64,000 nt of DNA from Halobacillus_B rhizosphaerae (GCF_046719735.1 NZ_JAUTWQ010000014.1:62001-126000); one strand, 5' to 3'; counted from the first letter of the stretch, positions 8,273 to 16,158 are shown. The notes: generated by a model not told the origin, from the sequence alone. Translations and numbers: made by a program.

Positions 8273-9997
8273 TTACACAATCGTGCTTAATTTGTCATTC
8301 ACTGCTTGCTTTATGTCAGCGAGGCGTTTTTCACTATTTTCCCGAGAAGATGATTTTACTCCGAAATAGAACTTAATTTTCGGCTCCGTGCCGGAAGGAC
8401 GAAGACAGAACCAGCAATTATCTTCTAAAATAAACTTAAGCACATTCGCTTTTGGCAGATTGATGGTTTCTGAAGAATGGTCCTCAGTGAATTCTCTTGT
8501 CAGGGTAGTATAATCCTCTACTGATAGAACCTTTACTCCTCCAACTTCATTCAAGGATTCATTACGGAAACTGTCCATAATATCCTGGATTTTCTCAGCT
8601 CCAGACTTTCCTTCCATTTTAATAGACTGAAGATCTTCAAGAAAATATCCGTGACGCTGATACAACTCATCTAAAGCTTCTAGCAGAGTTTTACCCTTAG
8701 ATTTCCAGTAAGCAGCTAATTCAGCGGATAACATAGCTGCCTGGACAGCATCTTTATCTCTAGCAAATTCTTTAATTAAATATCCATAGCTCTCTTCATA
8801 ACCGAAAATAAATTGGTATTCCCCAGACTCTTCATATTCTTTAATTTTTTCACCGATGAATTTAAATCCGGTCAGCGTATCAAGACTTGCTACATCATAG
8901 GAGTCTGCAATAATTCTGCCAAATTCTGAAGTTACAATGGTTTTAATCATGATCGCATTTTCAGGGAGATCTGTTTTTTGAGATAGCAAATAATCCAGCA
9001 TAAGGGCACCAGTCTGATTTCCAGTCAGTACCTTATACTCTCCACTCTCATCAGGAACCGCAACCCCCATTCTATCAGCATCAGGATCAGTTCCGATCAA
9101 GATATCGGCACCGATAAGCTTCCCTTGCTCAATGGCCATCGTAAAAGCTTGATGTTCCTCAGGGTTAGGTGACTCCACTGTAGAGAATTCAGGATCAGGA
9201 GCTGCCTGCTCTTCTACAATATGAACGTTTTCCAGCCCCATTTGCTTTAGACCATCTTCTACTAAAGTACGGGCCGTTCCATGAAGTGGGGTGAAGACAA
9301 TATTCAAATCTGAAGCTTGCTTGGTCAGCTGTGGATTAACATTCACACTCTTCAAGGCTTCCATATAAGGGTTATCTACTTCTTTATCAATCCACTTAAG
9401 CAGCCCTGAAGCTTCAAGCTCTTCTTGATCTGCTGCTTCGACGGAAAGTTCATTGTCTACTTGATTAACAAAATCAATCATTTCCTTCGCCTGATCGGGA
9501 GGAAGCTGTCCTCCGTCTTCATTGTACGCTTTGAAGCCGTTGTATTCAGGAGGATTGTGACTAGCAGTAATGACTACTCCGCCCGCAGCATGAAGGTATC
9601 GGACAGCAAAAGATAATTCAGGAGTAGGACGTAATGAAGTAAATACGTAAGCTTGAATACCATGCCTTCCAAGAACACGAGCTGTTTCTACTGAAAATTC
9701 TTTAGACATGTACCTGGAATCATACGCAATGACAACTCCACGACTTTTCCATTGTTCCCCTTTTTCACTTATGTAACGAGCCATTCCTTCAGCTGCACGC
9801 CGAATCGTATAAATATTCATCCGGTTTGTGCCCGGTCCTAATTTTCCTCGCATTCCTCCCGTTCCAAATTCGAGATTTTTATAGAATGCATCTTCCAGTG
9901 CCTGTTCATCATCGCTGATCGTAACCAGATTTTCTTTTAAATCAGCGTCCAAGTCCTCAAATTGATCCCATCGGGCATATTCGTTTTTCCACTCCAT
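8273..9997 (-). CDS. pgcA: Alpha-phosphoglucomutase / phospho-sugar mutase
   Basis: Cytoplasmic enzyme interconverting glucose-6-phosphate and glucose-1-phosphate, feeding UDP-glucose for teichoic acid glucosylation and glycolipid anchors. The 574-aa protein has the full alpha-D-phosphohexomutase architecture: catalytic phosphoserine loop TASHNPPEYNG near residue 145, metal loop GTDPDADRMG near 305, sugar-binding GYEESYG near 395 and the phosphate-binding RPSGTEPKIK near 540. Length is close to Bacillus PgcA. The ATG follows AGGAGTGATGAA. It stands alone, with its own terminator, beside envelope genes that would use UDP-sugars. A phosphomannomutase activity cannot be excluded from sequence, but the length and motifs fit PgcA best. 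Confidence 0.9.
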   Translation of the reverse strand: MEWKNEYARWDQFEDLDADLKENLVTISDDEQALEDAFYKNLEFGTGGMRGKLGPGTNRMNIYTIRRAAEGMARYISEKGEQWKSRGVVIAYDSRYMSKEFSVETARVLGRHGIQAYVFTSLRPTPELSFAVRYLHAAGGVVITASHNPPEYNGFKAYNEDGGQLPPDQAKEMIDFVNQVDNELSVEAADQEELEASGLLKWIDKEVDNPYMEALKSVNVNPQLTKQASDLNIVFTPLHGTARTLVEDGLKQMGLENVHIVEEQAAPDPEFSTVESPNPEEHQAFTMAIEQGKLIGADILIGTDPDADRMGVAVPDESGEYKVLTGNQTGALMLDYLLSQKTDLPENAIMIKTIVTSEFGRIIADSYDVASLDTLTGFKFIGEKIKEYEESGEYQFIFGYEESYGYLIKEFARDKDAVQAAMLSAELAAYWKSKGKTLLEALDELYQRHGYFLEDLQSIKMEGKSGAEKIQDIMDSFRNESLNEVGGVKVLSVEDYTTLTREFTEDHSSETINLPKANVLKFILEDNCWFCLRPSGTEPKIKFYFGVKSSSRENSEKRLADIKQAVNDKLSTIV

Positions 9998-10141
9998 TTC
10001 ATCACTCCTAAAGGTTTTTTTATATTATGTATTCTTTAGTTTAACATGTTTTCCACTCGCTTACATTTTTAAATTTTGATCTGCTTCTTGCTGTGTACAC
10101 GATACGACTTGAATTTCCAAAAGCAATCCATTGGTAAATCC

Positions 10142-10181
10142 AGAAGACCCGGACCATAGTAATAAATGGTCCGGGTCTTCT
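10142..10181 (-). terminator. Strong 16-bp hairpin, probable terminator
   Basis: Perfect 16-bp inverted repeat (AGAAGACCCGGACCAT arms, 8-nt loop) about 50 bases past the gene ending at 10231. There is no long T run, only TCTTCT within the arm. It is a variant of the ACCCGAACCA stem seen repeatedly in this window. Confidence 0.6.
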
Positions 10182-10230
10182 AATGAATAAACTACTTCAT
10201 TTCCAGTAATTGACTACAATACTTTCCATT

Positions 10231-10848
10231 TTAGAAATAGTGATCTCTGCTCAACCTATTCCAGGAAGATAGGTGAACCTTTGAACTTGCAAAAAGCTTC
10301 TCATTCCATTTCAGTCCATAGCCCGAATAATCAAATCTATGAATGTGCTTATAAATTACTTCCGTATCCGGTCCTTTATTTGAAAACGTATAGAAAACGA
10401 TCACCGGATGTTGTAAAGAATCATAGAAAAAGACTGGATTTAGAGAGAAACTAAATAATTCAAATGGCCATTCGCCCAGTAGATCAAGATATCGGATAAA
10501 GGAGTCATCTACTAAGCTCTTCACATACCACCTTTCTCCCATTCCATTTGTGAAATGAAGAAGTTCATGGTAGCATATTGCCGCTTGAAGATAGGATAGT
10601 GGGGATTCATCCCCTATTATTCCTGCCATTACGTTCTTCTTTTGCTCGGGTTCTTTGTGGGAGAATGAGTAGACCTTTCCGTCATGAAGCCAAAGATTCC
10701 AGCCGGATTTCACGAGTAACTGCGAGAATTGATGTACGAATGAATCTAATTTACAGATGATGCCTTCTTCCTTTATAAAAGAGGGCATCCGTTTTCCAGC
10801 TACATTAGGTTCTGCAGCTTTTTTTGTAAAAAAGATTTTTTGTCTCAT
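10231..10848 (-). CDS. Unknown protein with HELLH motif, downstream of SinR/SinI
   Basis: I do not recognise this 205-aa protein. It has no signal peptide or membrane segment and is rich in aromatic residues. Residues 94-98 read HELLH, which fits the zinc-peptidase HExxH pattern and follows a hydrophobic helix (YLQAAICY). I cannot identify a third ligand with confidence, so catalysis is only a possibility. The start is set at the second ATG (10848), six bases after GAGGAGG; the first ATG (10854) directly abuts the SD. It follows sinR-like and sinI-like genes on the same strand with a 34-base gap, so it is probably in their operon. Pairing of an XRE repressor with a metallopeptidase recalls ImmR/ImmA, but there is no overall similarity that I can see. 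Confidence 0.7.
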   Translation of the reverse strand: MRQKIFFTKKAAEPNVAGKRMPSFIKEEGIICKLDSFVHQFSQLLVKSGWNLWLHDGKVYSFSHKEPEQKKNVMAGIIGDESPLSYLQAAICYHELLHFTNGMGERWYVKSLVDDSFIRYLDLLGEWPFELFSFSLNPVFFYDSLQHPVIVFYTFSNKGPDTEVIYKHIHRFDYSGYGLKWNEKLFASSKVHLSSWNRLSRDHYF

Positions 10849-10882
10849 GACCATCCTCCTCAGCTGAATCTCATTACTCGCA

Positions 10883-11005
10883 TTATGAATCTTGATTTTC
10901 CATATAATTCTGTATGTCCCTTATGCTGAGGCCAAGGTCTCTGGCTTCTTCTATAAGGACGAGCCATTCTTCATCTAATTGCTTCTGTTCACTAGAATCA
11001 GCCAT
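10883..11005 (-). CDS. SinI-like anti-repressor microprotein (copy 1)
   Basis: A 40-aa protein beginning MADSSEQKQLDEEW. The segment LDEEWLVLIEEARDLGLS followed by IRDIQNYM matches the SinI domain, the two-helix module with which B. subtilis SinI binds and disarms SinR. It lies 27 bases after the short SinR-like gene on the same strand, an order reversed from B. subtilis sinI-sinR. SD GGGGGAAAATATG is present. Expected role: heterodimerise with a SinR-type repressor. The partner here lacks the usual C-terminal dimerisation domain, so the interaction surface is uncertain; the target could be another SinR elsewhere in the genome. Confidence 0.8.
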   Translation of the reverse strand: MADSSEQKQLDEEWLVLIEEARDLGLSIRDIQNYMENQDS

Positions 11006-11032
11006 ATTTTCCCCCTTTCCCAACCATAGGAA

Positions 11033-11263
11033 TTACTTGATGTCCTTTTGCTCATCCTGGTACTTATAGGTTAATAAGTCCTCTAATGACACTTCTAAAG
11101 TTGCCGCTAGTTTCCGCATAACGATCAAGGATGGATTTTTTTGAACTTCGCGCTCGATGTTGCTGATATATGACTTAGAAACCCCTGATTGGTTTGCGAG
11201 CTGATTTACTGACAGCCTCTTTCCTACTCTGAGTATCCTAATTCTTTCTCCAATGCCGCCCAA
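11033..11263 (-). CDS. Short SinR-like XRE repressor (HTH only)
   Basis: A 76-aa DNA-binding protein. Residues 3-62 are an XRE helix-turn-helix very like that of SinR: QLANQSGVSKSYISNIER and NPSLIVMRKLAATLEVSLEDLL. The B. subtilis protein continues with a SinI-like C-terminal oligomerisation domain; here the chain ends soon after the HTH at residue 76, so that domain is missing or is supplied by the separate SinI-like protein just downstream. Translation starts at TTG (11263) with AGGGGA upstream. GTTCTTT-type SinR boxes lie 90-180 bases upstream, suggesting autoregulation. By family it would repress biofilm or exoenzyme-type genes, but targets here are unknown. Confidence 0.85.
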   Translation of the reverse strand: MGGIGERIRILRVGKRLSVNQLANQSGVSKSYISNIEREVQKNPSLIVMRKLAATLEVSLEDLLTYKYQDEQKDIK

Positions 11264-11351
11264 AGTTAATTTTCCCCTTCCTGGTACGTATCCACCTCAA
11301 TTAATAGAGAGAAGATCCCTTTACTTAGTTTTTCATTATTTATTTCAATAT

Positions 11352-11440
11352 GTTCTTTATAACGAATTTAATAAAAATTATAAAGGAGGTTTTACAAATT
11401 GAAAACCCTTAAAAATACCCTATATTTCTCTATAAAGAAC
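11352..11440. promoter_or_regulatory. Pair of inverted SinR-type boxes (GTTCTTT / AAAGAAC)
   Basis: GTTCTTT at 11352-11358 and its inverse AAAGAAC at 11434-11440 match the SinR consensus GTTCTYT. They lie in the 270-base space upstream of the SinR-like gene. Spacing of about 75 bases is wide, so looping or independent binding would be needed. Confidence 0.4.
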
Positions 11441-11455
11441 ACTTTCCGTCAATAA
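11399..11455 (+). CDS. Possible 18-aa peptide behind a strong SD
   Basis: On the plus strand AAAGGAGG is followed nine bases later by TTG and an 18-codon frame (MKTLKNTLYFSIKNTFRQ). It lies between the two SinR-type boxes and opposite to all neighbouring genes. The strong SD is the only argument; no homology is recognised and it may be chance in an AT-rich spacer. Confidence 0.2.
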   Translation: MKTLKNTLYFSIKNTFRQ

Positions 11456-11490
11456 CCTTATTTTTCCTTCTCTTTTCTCTATTTTTCTTT

Positions 11491-11510
11491 AAAAGAGCTG
11501 GGCCAGCTCC
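11491..11510 (-). terminator. Short hairpin terminator after the AraC-type gene
   Basis: GAGCTGG paired with CCAGCTC at 11495-11509, followed on the minus strand by four T. It sits 25 bases past the AraC-type stop codon and separates that gene from the SinR-like gene. Confidence 0.5.
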
Positions 11511-11534
11511 TGAATTATAAATTTCTCAACTGTT

Positions 11535-12725
11535 TTATTTATGAACTTGGACGTAATTTCTAAATTCAACCGGCCCCATGCCTACTTCTTTTTTAAAAAC
11601 TCTCGTAAAATAACTTTGGCTGTTGTATCCAAGGAGAATACTAATTTCCAAAACGGTGTAATGAGAAATACTCAATAATTCTTTTGCTTCTTTAATTCTT
11701 TCCATATTAATAAACTGAGAAATAGAATCTCCCATTTCCTGTGCAAATACACTAGATAAATAATTTGGATGAACCTGTAGTTCGCTTGCAATTATTTTTA
11801 AACTGATGGGTTCCGTGAGATTTTTATAAATATAGCGTTTTGCCCGCTCTACAATGGGAGATTTTACTCTGATTTTGTGCAGTTCTTGTATCCGTTCCAG
11901 ATAAGACTTGACCATGTATGTACCTAAATCTTTCATATTATTAAGCGTGGATTGCATTTCAATGTAATTTGTATAGAAATCGCTCAATGATAGAACTTCC
12001 TGCCTCTCCACCCCTGCTTCCATACAGCAGCGGGTAAGCTCAGCATTTAATACAATCATCCTGTTTTTCTCGGAACGCAAGGGATCACTGTTCACAATAG
12101 AACTCTCGTACTTCACCCTGGAAAATTGATCAACTGCCCGCGGATCGCCCTCTTTAAATAACTTCATAAATTCCTTTTCCGTTTCATAAGGATGGGCTTG
12201 ATCTCTTACTGGCTCTAGATTTTCTTTATAAGCTCTTTTTTCAATAAACTCTTTTCCGGAAGAAAGGACAGACTTTTGGGATACGATCCCAGGGAGTACT
12301 CTCTCCAGCGCTCGCAGTTGATTTAAAGTATAGACAGGCAGTTGTCTGTAATATTTCACCAAAGTTTCTTCATAAGCAGCGTCTAAGTTATTCTGGATGA
12401 GAACCTTTTTAATCTGGTTAGGGCTGACTTCATCCATCACTACTGGACCCACGCAAATATATACCCAATCTTCCTTATTTTCCAATAAGGGATAGACAAA
12501 GAAATACTGATAATTAATGTTTGAAAACAGCTGCACTCTCCAAGGTGTCTGCTTGCTATCTTCTAAACATTGTTCAATCGATTGACGAATTATTTTAGGA
12601 GGCCATCGAAAGTGATGAGGAAATTGAACAAGCACTTCAAATTGATGACTGCATATAAAAGCAGGCGCCTTAAATAAAATGGCACTATCGCTTACTATTT
12701 GTTTGTACTGGTAAAAGCTTGTCAT
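11535..12725 (-). CDS. AraC family transcriptional regulator
   Basis: A 396-aa regulator. Residues 295-392 form a complete double-HTH AraC DNA-binding domain (IIASELQVHPNYLSSVFAQE, then ISILLGYNSQSYFTRVFKKE and GMGPVEFRNY). The first 290 residues are a family-specific sensing region with aromatic-rich N-terminus and no recognised ligand domain; no membrane segment is visible. It lies between two SinI-like microproteins, 100 bases downstream of one of them on the same strand, so it may be cotranscribed with that anti-repressor. The effector and targets are unknown. The gene begins at ATG 12725 shortly after GGAGGCCAAG. Confidence 0.88.
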   Translation of the reverse strand: MTSFYQYKQIVSDSAILFKAPAFICSHQFEVLVQFPHHFRWPPKIIRQSIEQCLEDSKQTPWRVQLFSNINYQYFFVYPLLENKEDWVYICVGPVVMDEVSPNQIKKVLIQNNLDAAYEETLVKYYRQLPVYTLNQLRALERVLPGIVSQKSVLSSGKEFIEKRAYKENLEPVRDQAHPYETEKEFMKLFKEGDPRAVDQFSRVKYESSIVNSDPLRSEKNRMIVLNAELTRCCMEAGVERQEVLSLSDFYTNYIEMQSTLNNMKDLGTYMVKSYLERIQELHKIRVKSPIVERAKRYIYKNLTEPISLKIIASELQVHPNYLSSVFAQEMGDSISQFINMERIKEAKELLSISHYTVLEISILLGYNSQSYFTRVFKKEVGMGPVEFRNYVQVHK

Positions 12726-12825
12726 TCATACTTGGCCTCCTTCAAAAAATTTAAGTCCTCATTGAATATTCGTGCTATATAAAACAGCTGTAGTTTCAGG
12801 AGTAATGATACTTTGGAAAACAGGA

Positions 12826-12945
12826 TTACTGGTAGTCTTTAATAAATTCTTTCACTTCCTCTAAAGTTAACCCCAGTTCTCTTGCTTCTTCCATAAGTAT
12901 GATCCATTCTTCATCTAATATTTTTCTTACTGGCTGGATCCCCAT
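12826..12945 (-). CDS. SinI-like anti-repressor microprotein (copy 2)
   Basis: A 39-aa protein beginning MGIQPVRKILDEEW. The segment LDEEWIILMEEARELGLT followed by LEEVKEFIKDY is a clear SinI domain and is closely related to the copy at 10883-11005 (LDEEW, EEAR, LGL shared at the same spacing). SD GGGGAGGG is six bases from the ATG. It is the first gene before the AraC-type regulator, 100 bases away. Two SinI paralogues within 2.1 kb, around one SinR-like gene, imply either redundancy or distinct inputs into one or more SinR-type repressors. Confidence 0.8.
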   Translation of the reverse strand: MGIQPVRKILDEEWIILMEEARELGLTLEEVKEFIKDYQ

Positions 12946-13049
12946 AAAAAACCCTCCCCATTACAAGAAAGAATCAGGAGCTTCATTGCACATCCTGGCT
13001 GCAGGGTCCTTCTTCCTCTATTTACTATCCCTCTTCATATGTCAAATCT

Positions 13050-13114
13050 ATTTCCATTATAATACATAATTTAGAAATTTCTTTAACTTTTTTAATATAA
13101 TTTCCATTATAATA
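13050..13114. repeat. 15-bp direct repeat with TATAAT cores
   Basis: ATTTCCATTATAATA occurs at 13050-13064 and again at 13100-13114, 50 bases apart, in the 250-base gap upstream of the second SinI-like gene. Read on the minus strand each copy contains TATAAT, so they could be tandem -10 elements, although I see no good -35 boxes. The rest of 12946-13198 is AT-rich without another feature. Confidence 0.5.
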
Positions 13115-13198
13115 AGATTTTTTCAGAATTTACTAACAAAAAGAATGTAAGAGTATGTCGATTGTCGCACATATATGTATAAAGGATTTTTTTACATA

Positions 13199-13235
13199 GA
13201 AAAAAGAGGAGGGTATTATGGTCAATACCCTCCAT
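13199..13235 (-). terminator. Rho-independent terminator after the IDEAL-domain gene
   Basis: Ten-bp stem GGAGGGTATT with AATACCCTCC, loop ATGGTC, followed by CTCTTTTTT on the minus strand, directly behind the stop at 13242. Confidence 0.88.
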
Positions 13236-13241
13236 CGCTTA

Positions 13242-13688
13242 TTAAGAATAGATCCGTTTCCAAGTATCCGTTAAGTTCGTAAATGCTGTCTGGTCCTCTT
13301 TATCAATTGCTTGATCAATTAAACGTCTCAGATTATTCTTTTCCAACTCCTTAATAATTTCTCTCGTTTCTTCACTCTCTCCTGCAACTTCCTGTTCCTT
13401 GATAAAAGGAGAGATAATAGAATTTAAGCGAGCCAGAAAGTCCGGCATCTTCAGCAAGTCACCCACAGAGACGTAAATCATATTTTTCCCACGTTGAAAT
13501 ACGAAAATATCAAATACATTATGCACACGATTCCGTTCCCGATCAATAATAATCTCTCTGGCTTCCATGGGTACAAATTGGTACAGTTCCTCATCAATTA
13601 ATAGAGAGAAATATTGATAGGCTAACACCACTCTGATAAAACGCTCATCCTCTTTAACATAATACGGCTTAAGCATCTTAACCAACAC
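13242..13688 (-). CDS. IDEAL-domain protein of unknown function
   Basis: About 148 aa, cytoplasmic. The C-terminus (roughly residues 118-145) reads LRRLIDQAIDKEDQTAF and matches the IDEAL domain, a short helical module found at the end of several Bacillus proteins such as YpiB. The N-terminal 90 residues are a beta-rich region I do not recognise (YYVKEDERFIRVVLAY, FVPMEAREIIID). A gap with an acidic run separates the two. The start is uncertain: GTG at 13688 follows AAGGGGTGG at good spacing, while GTG at 13697 and ATG at 13676 are alternatives. It has its own terminator. Function is unknown; adaptor-type roles have been suggested for IDEAL proteins but nothing here shows one. Confidence 0.8.
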   Translation of the reverse strand: MLVKMLKPYYVKEDERFIRVVLAYQYFSLLIDEELYQFVPMEAREIIIDRERNRVHNVFDIFVFQRGKNMIYVSVGDLLKMPDFLARLNSIISPFIKEQEVAGESEETREIIKELEKNNLRRLIDQAIDKEDQTAFTNLTDTWKRIYS

Positions 13689-13794
13689 TGGCCCCACCCC
13701 TTTTTATTAAATCAGAATTTTCAGTATTTTATTCTATTATGCGGGATTTGCCAATAAAATGAAAGCGTTTTATTTAATGCGGGGAGGGTGTTTC

Positions 13795-14982
13795 CTAATC
13801 AAATTTTGTATTGGGATGCTTTTGGACCACAATCGCCTGGCTACCCATTTGTTTCCAAGCCTTTTCGAAATCGACTCTTGGCAATTGCTGATTCTTTTGT
13901 CCATAAGGGTTGTTGATGTAAACATACTTCTTCGAATATCCAGTAATCACTACGCTGTGTACACTGAAAGTCACATTTATTTCTCCCTGGGGAGTGGACC
14001 AGCGTTCCCAGTTATTCACCGGCTCAAATTCGGTATTGGTCATGATCCACACTGGGAAGCCACGATCAATCTGATCATACAATTCCTGTACGGGGCTACC
14101 CGTTAAATCTTTAACAGAGTTTCCTGCAAATTCTTTGGCCAGAGTAAAGATGGGTCCATGATAAACCGATAACCCCGGACCATCTTCAAGGTTGCCCACA
14201 AAACCTGCGTTTGGGTTTCCTTTTAAGCCATTGTCGTAAGTTAAGGGCACTCTCGGCAAACGGCGCGCTGCTTCGTTCTTTGATACATCGAATCCTGAAT
14301 AATTTAAAATCATAGCAAGACTTGTGACTTCGCATCCATTGTACAGCCTTGGATCATCCATTTGATTCAATAAAGGAATATTCAACGGGTTTGAATATTC
14401 AGGTTCTTTTCCGATAGCGATGTTGGTCTTGGAACTCTTTTTGTTTATTTTAACTGGATACTTCAGTCGATCCTGAATAAATGAAACAGGCAGATAAAAT
14501 ACTTCATTTTCCACATAAATATTGTTTTGCCGTCTATTTCCTGAGTTTAAAGAGACACTTTTGCCATTTTTAAAAATCGTGCCGCTATCTGCTTCAAATT
14601 CCCAATGGTCAGAAGACGTTTGTATAGTCATTACGTTATCCAAAATATTATAATTGGCAGAGTCTCCCATTATTCTGACTACAGTGTCGGCAGGAAGATA
14701 ATCTTCTCCTTGAATTTGGTACATATCCGCTGTCTCTCTTTTCTTTCCCTGTCCATGGAGAACGACCTCTTTTACTGGCCGGAAGTACGGAGGAAGTTTG
14801 GTGATTTGGGAGGAAGAATTTAATAGGTTAGGTAAGTCAATGACTAATTGTGGAGTTGGCCCTTCAGATAGGGAAGAAAAGTTATGGATGCTTTTTTCTT
14901 GAACGTTGTGATTAGAAGACCCGAGAAAGAGTCCATTGGATGCTGAGCCCAGAAGAAATAATAACGGAATTAAATATCTCAT
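13795..14982 (-). CDS. Secreted C39-like cysteine peptidase with copper-amine-oxidase-type N domain
   Basis: A 395-aa exported protein. Residues 1-20 are a signal peptide. Residues 85-190 resemble the copper-amine-oxidase N-terminal-like stalk domain (EDYLPADTVVRIMG, VFYLPVSFIQDRL), a non-catalytic module common on Bacillus wall proteins. Residues 195-390 are a papain-like C39-type (YvpB-like) domain, with Cys217 in NGCEVTSLA, His342 in HSVVITGY and Asn357/358 in INNPYG as the expected triad. It lacks the ABC transporter part of bacteriocin peptidases, so it is a free extracellular enzyme. It lies between an IDEAL gene and manA, all on the minus strand. Substrate unknown. Confidence 0.85.
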   Translation of the reverse strand: MRYLIPLLFLLGSASNGLFLGSSNHNVQEKSIHNFSSLSEGPTPQLVIDLPNLLNSSSQITKLPPYFRPVKEVVLHGQGKKRETADMYQIQGEDYLPADTVVRIMGDSANYNILDNVMTIQTSSDHWEFEADSGTIFKNGKSVSLNSGNRRQNNIYVENEVFYLPVSFIQDRLKYPVKINKKSSKTNIAIGKEPEYSNPLNIPLLNQMDDPRLYNGCEVTSLAMILNYSGFDVSKNEAARRLPRVPLTYDNGLKGNPNAGFVGNLEDGPGLSVYHGPIFTLAKEFAGNSVKDLTGSPVQELYDQIDRGFPVWIMTNTEFEPVNNWERWSTPQGEINVTFSVHSVVITGYSKKYVYINNPYGQKNQQLPRVDFEKAWKQMGSQAIVVQKHPNTKFD

Positions 14983-15024
14983 AGTGACCTCTTTTCTAAA
15001 AAATTAACAGTATAATAACACCCT

Positions 15025-15070
15025 TAAGAAAGAAGAGCCCTCTAAGTAGAAAAGCAGCTCTTCTTTCTTA
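15025..15070 (-). terminator. 14-bp inverted repeat, terminator after manA
   Basis: Perfect arms TAAGAAAGAAGAGC and GCTCTTCTTTCTTA flank an 18-base loop, ending 13 bases past the manA stop. The T-rich arm on the minus strand serves as the U tract. It probably works in both directions. Confidence 0.65.
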
Positions 15071-15082
15071 ACCAAACCTATT

Positions 15083-16039
15083 TTATTTGTTAGATTGCGA
15101 CACAATAAATGAAGCTTTTCCTTCAAGAAGAAAATGATCGACCGTAGCTGGTACGATAAAATGATCTCCTTTAGTCATAGAGTATTCGTTTCCGCTTATT
15201 TCAATTGTGCCATTTCCGCTGAGCACACTTACCAAGAGGTACGAAGCAAGTTCGATATTAGGACTTTTCCCATCCAATTCCCAATGCCATACAGAGAAGT
15301 AGTTTTCTTCGACTAATGTTTCTTTAGTTAAACCTTCTTCAATCACTTGTACCCTCTCTATCTGAGGATCCTCATGAGGAACGTTGGTCACTGCAATCGA
15401 ACGTTCCAGGTGAAGCTCCCGCTTATGACCGTCCTTTCCTACACGGTCATAATCATAAACCCGATAGGTAATATCAGAGCTCTGCTGAGTCTCCAATATT
15501 TGAATTCCTGCTCCAATTGCATGAATCGTTCCGCTCGGCACATAGAAAAAGTCCCCTGGCTTCACAGAAATTCTCCGGAGCAGCTGATCCCATCTGCCGT
15601 CCTTCACCATCTCAGTCAATTGTTCTTTGGATTCGGCATGATGACCAAATATTATTTCTGAACCTTCCTCACAATCTATCACATACCAGCACTCTGTTTT
15701 TCCATAATTCTCTCCCTCTACCTCACGCGCATATTGATCATCTGGATGAACTTGTACGGATAAATCCTTCTTCGAGTCTAGGATCTTAACCAGTAATGGA
15801 AATTCTTGTCCTTCTTCGTTACCAAATAATTCGCGATGCTTCTCCCAAGCATCTGCAAGTGTTTGGCCTTCAAGTTCTCCATTGAGGATTTGACTCGGTC
15901 CGTTCGTATGTCCTGAAATGCTCCATGCCTCACCTGTTTCATGAGAGGGAATCGCATAATTAAAGATTTCTTCTAGTTTGCTTCCTCCCCAAATTCTTTC
16001 TTTAAATTCAGGCTGTAAAAAAATTGGTTCATTATACAT
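15083..16039 (-). CDS. manA: Mannose-6-phosphate isomerase, class I
   Basis: Cytoplasmic zinc enzyme interconverting mannose-6-phosphate and fructose-6-phosphate. The 318-aa protein has the cupin fold of the short Bacillus ManA/Pmi group: zinc ligands in QVHPDDQYA (His) and GKTECWYV (Glu), and GTIHAIGAG (His). The C-terminal cupin half ends with GDHFIVPATVDHF. Length matches Bacillus ManA. I start at ATG 16039, which follows GGGGTG at six bases; the ATG 12 codons earlier has no SD. No PTS gene is adjacent, so it may serve mannose-derived polysaccharide synthesis or general mannose use rather than one transporter. Confidence 0.93.
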   Translation of the reverse strand: MYNEPIFLQPEFKERIWGGSKLEEIFNYAIPSHETGEAWSISGHTNGPSQILNGELEGQTLADAWEKHRELFGNEEGQEFPLLVKILDSKKDLSVQVHPDDQYAREVEGENYGKTECWYVIDCEEGSEIIFGHHAESKEQLTEMVKDGRWDQLLRRISVKPGDFFYVPSGTIHAIGAGIQILETQQSSDITYRVYDYDRVGKDGHKRELHLERSIAVTNVPHEDPQIERVQVIEEGLTKETLVEENYFSVWHWELDGKSPNIELASYLLVSVLSGNGTIEISGNEYSMTKGDHFIVPATVDHFLLEGKASFIVSQSNK

Positions 16040-16158
16040 GATTCGCACCCCATTATGTAAGATTACTAGATGCATTGTATCACAAATTGCCGGAACATAG
16101 ACTACGTATCTAATGGCCCTGCCACTCTATAGTAAACTGAGTGATAACTTCACTAAAA

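Noticed and set aside
8038..8376. 112-aa plus-strand frame upstream of and into pgcA
   Set aside because: It overlaps the pgcA terminator and the pgcA 3' end on the other strand, has no SD and has low-complexity composition.
13759..14106. 115-aa plus-strand frame over the C39 gene
   Set aside because: Lies inside the C39-like gene in the opposite strand with no SD; the C39 motifs fix the true strand.
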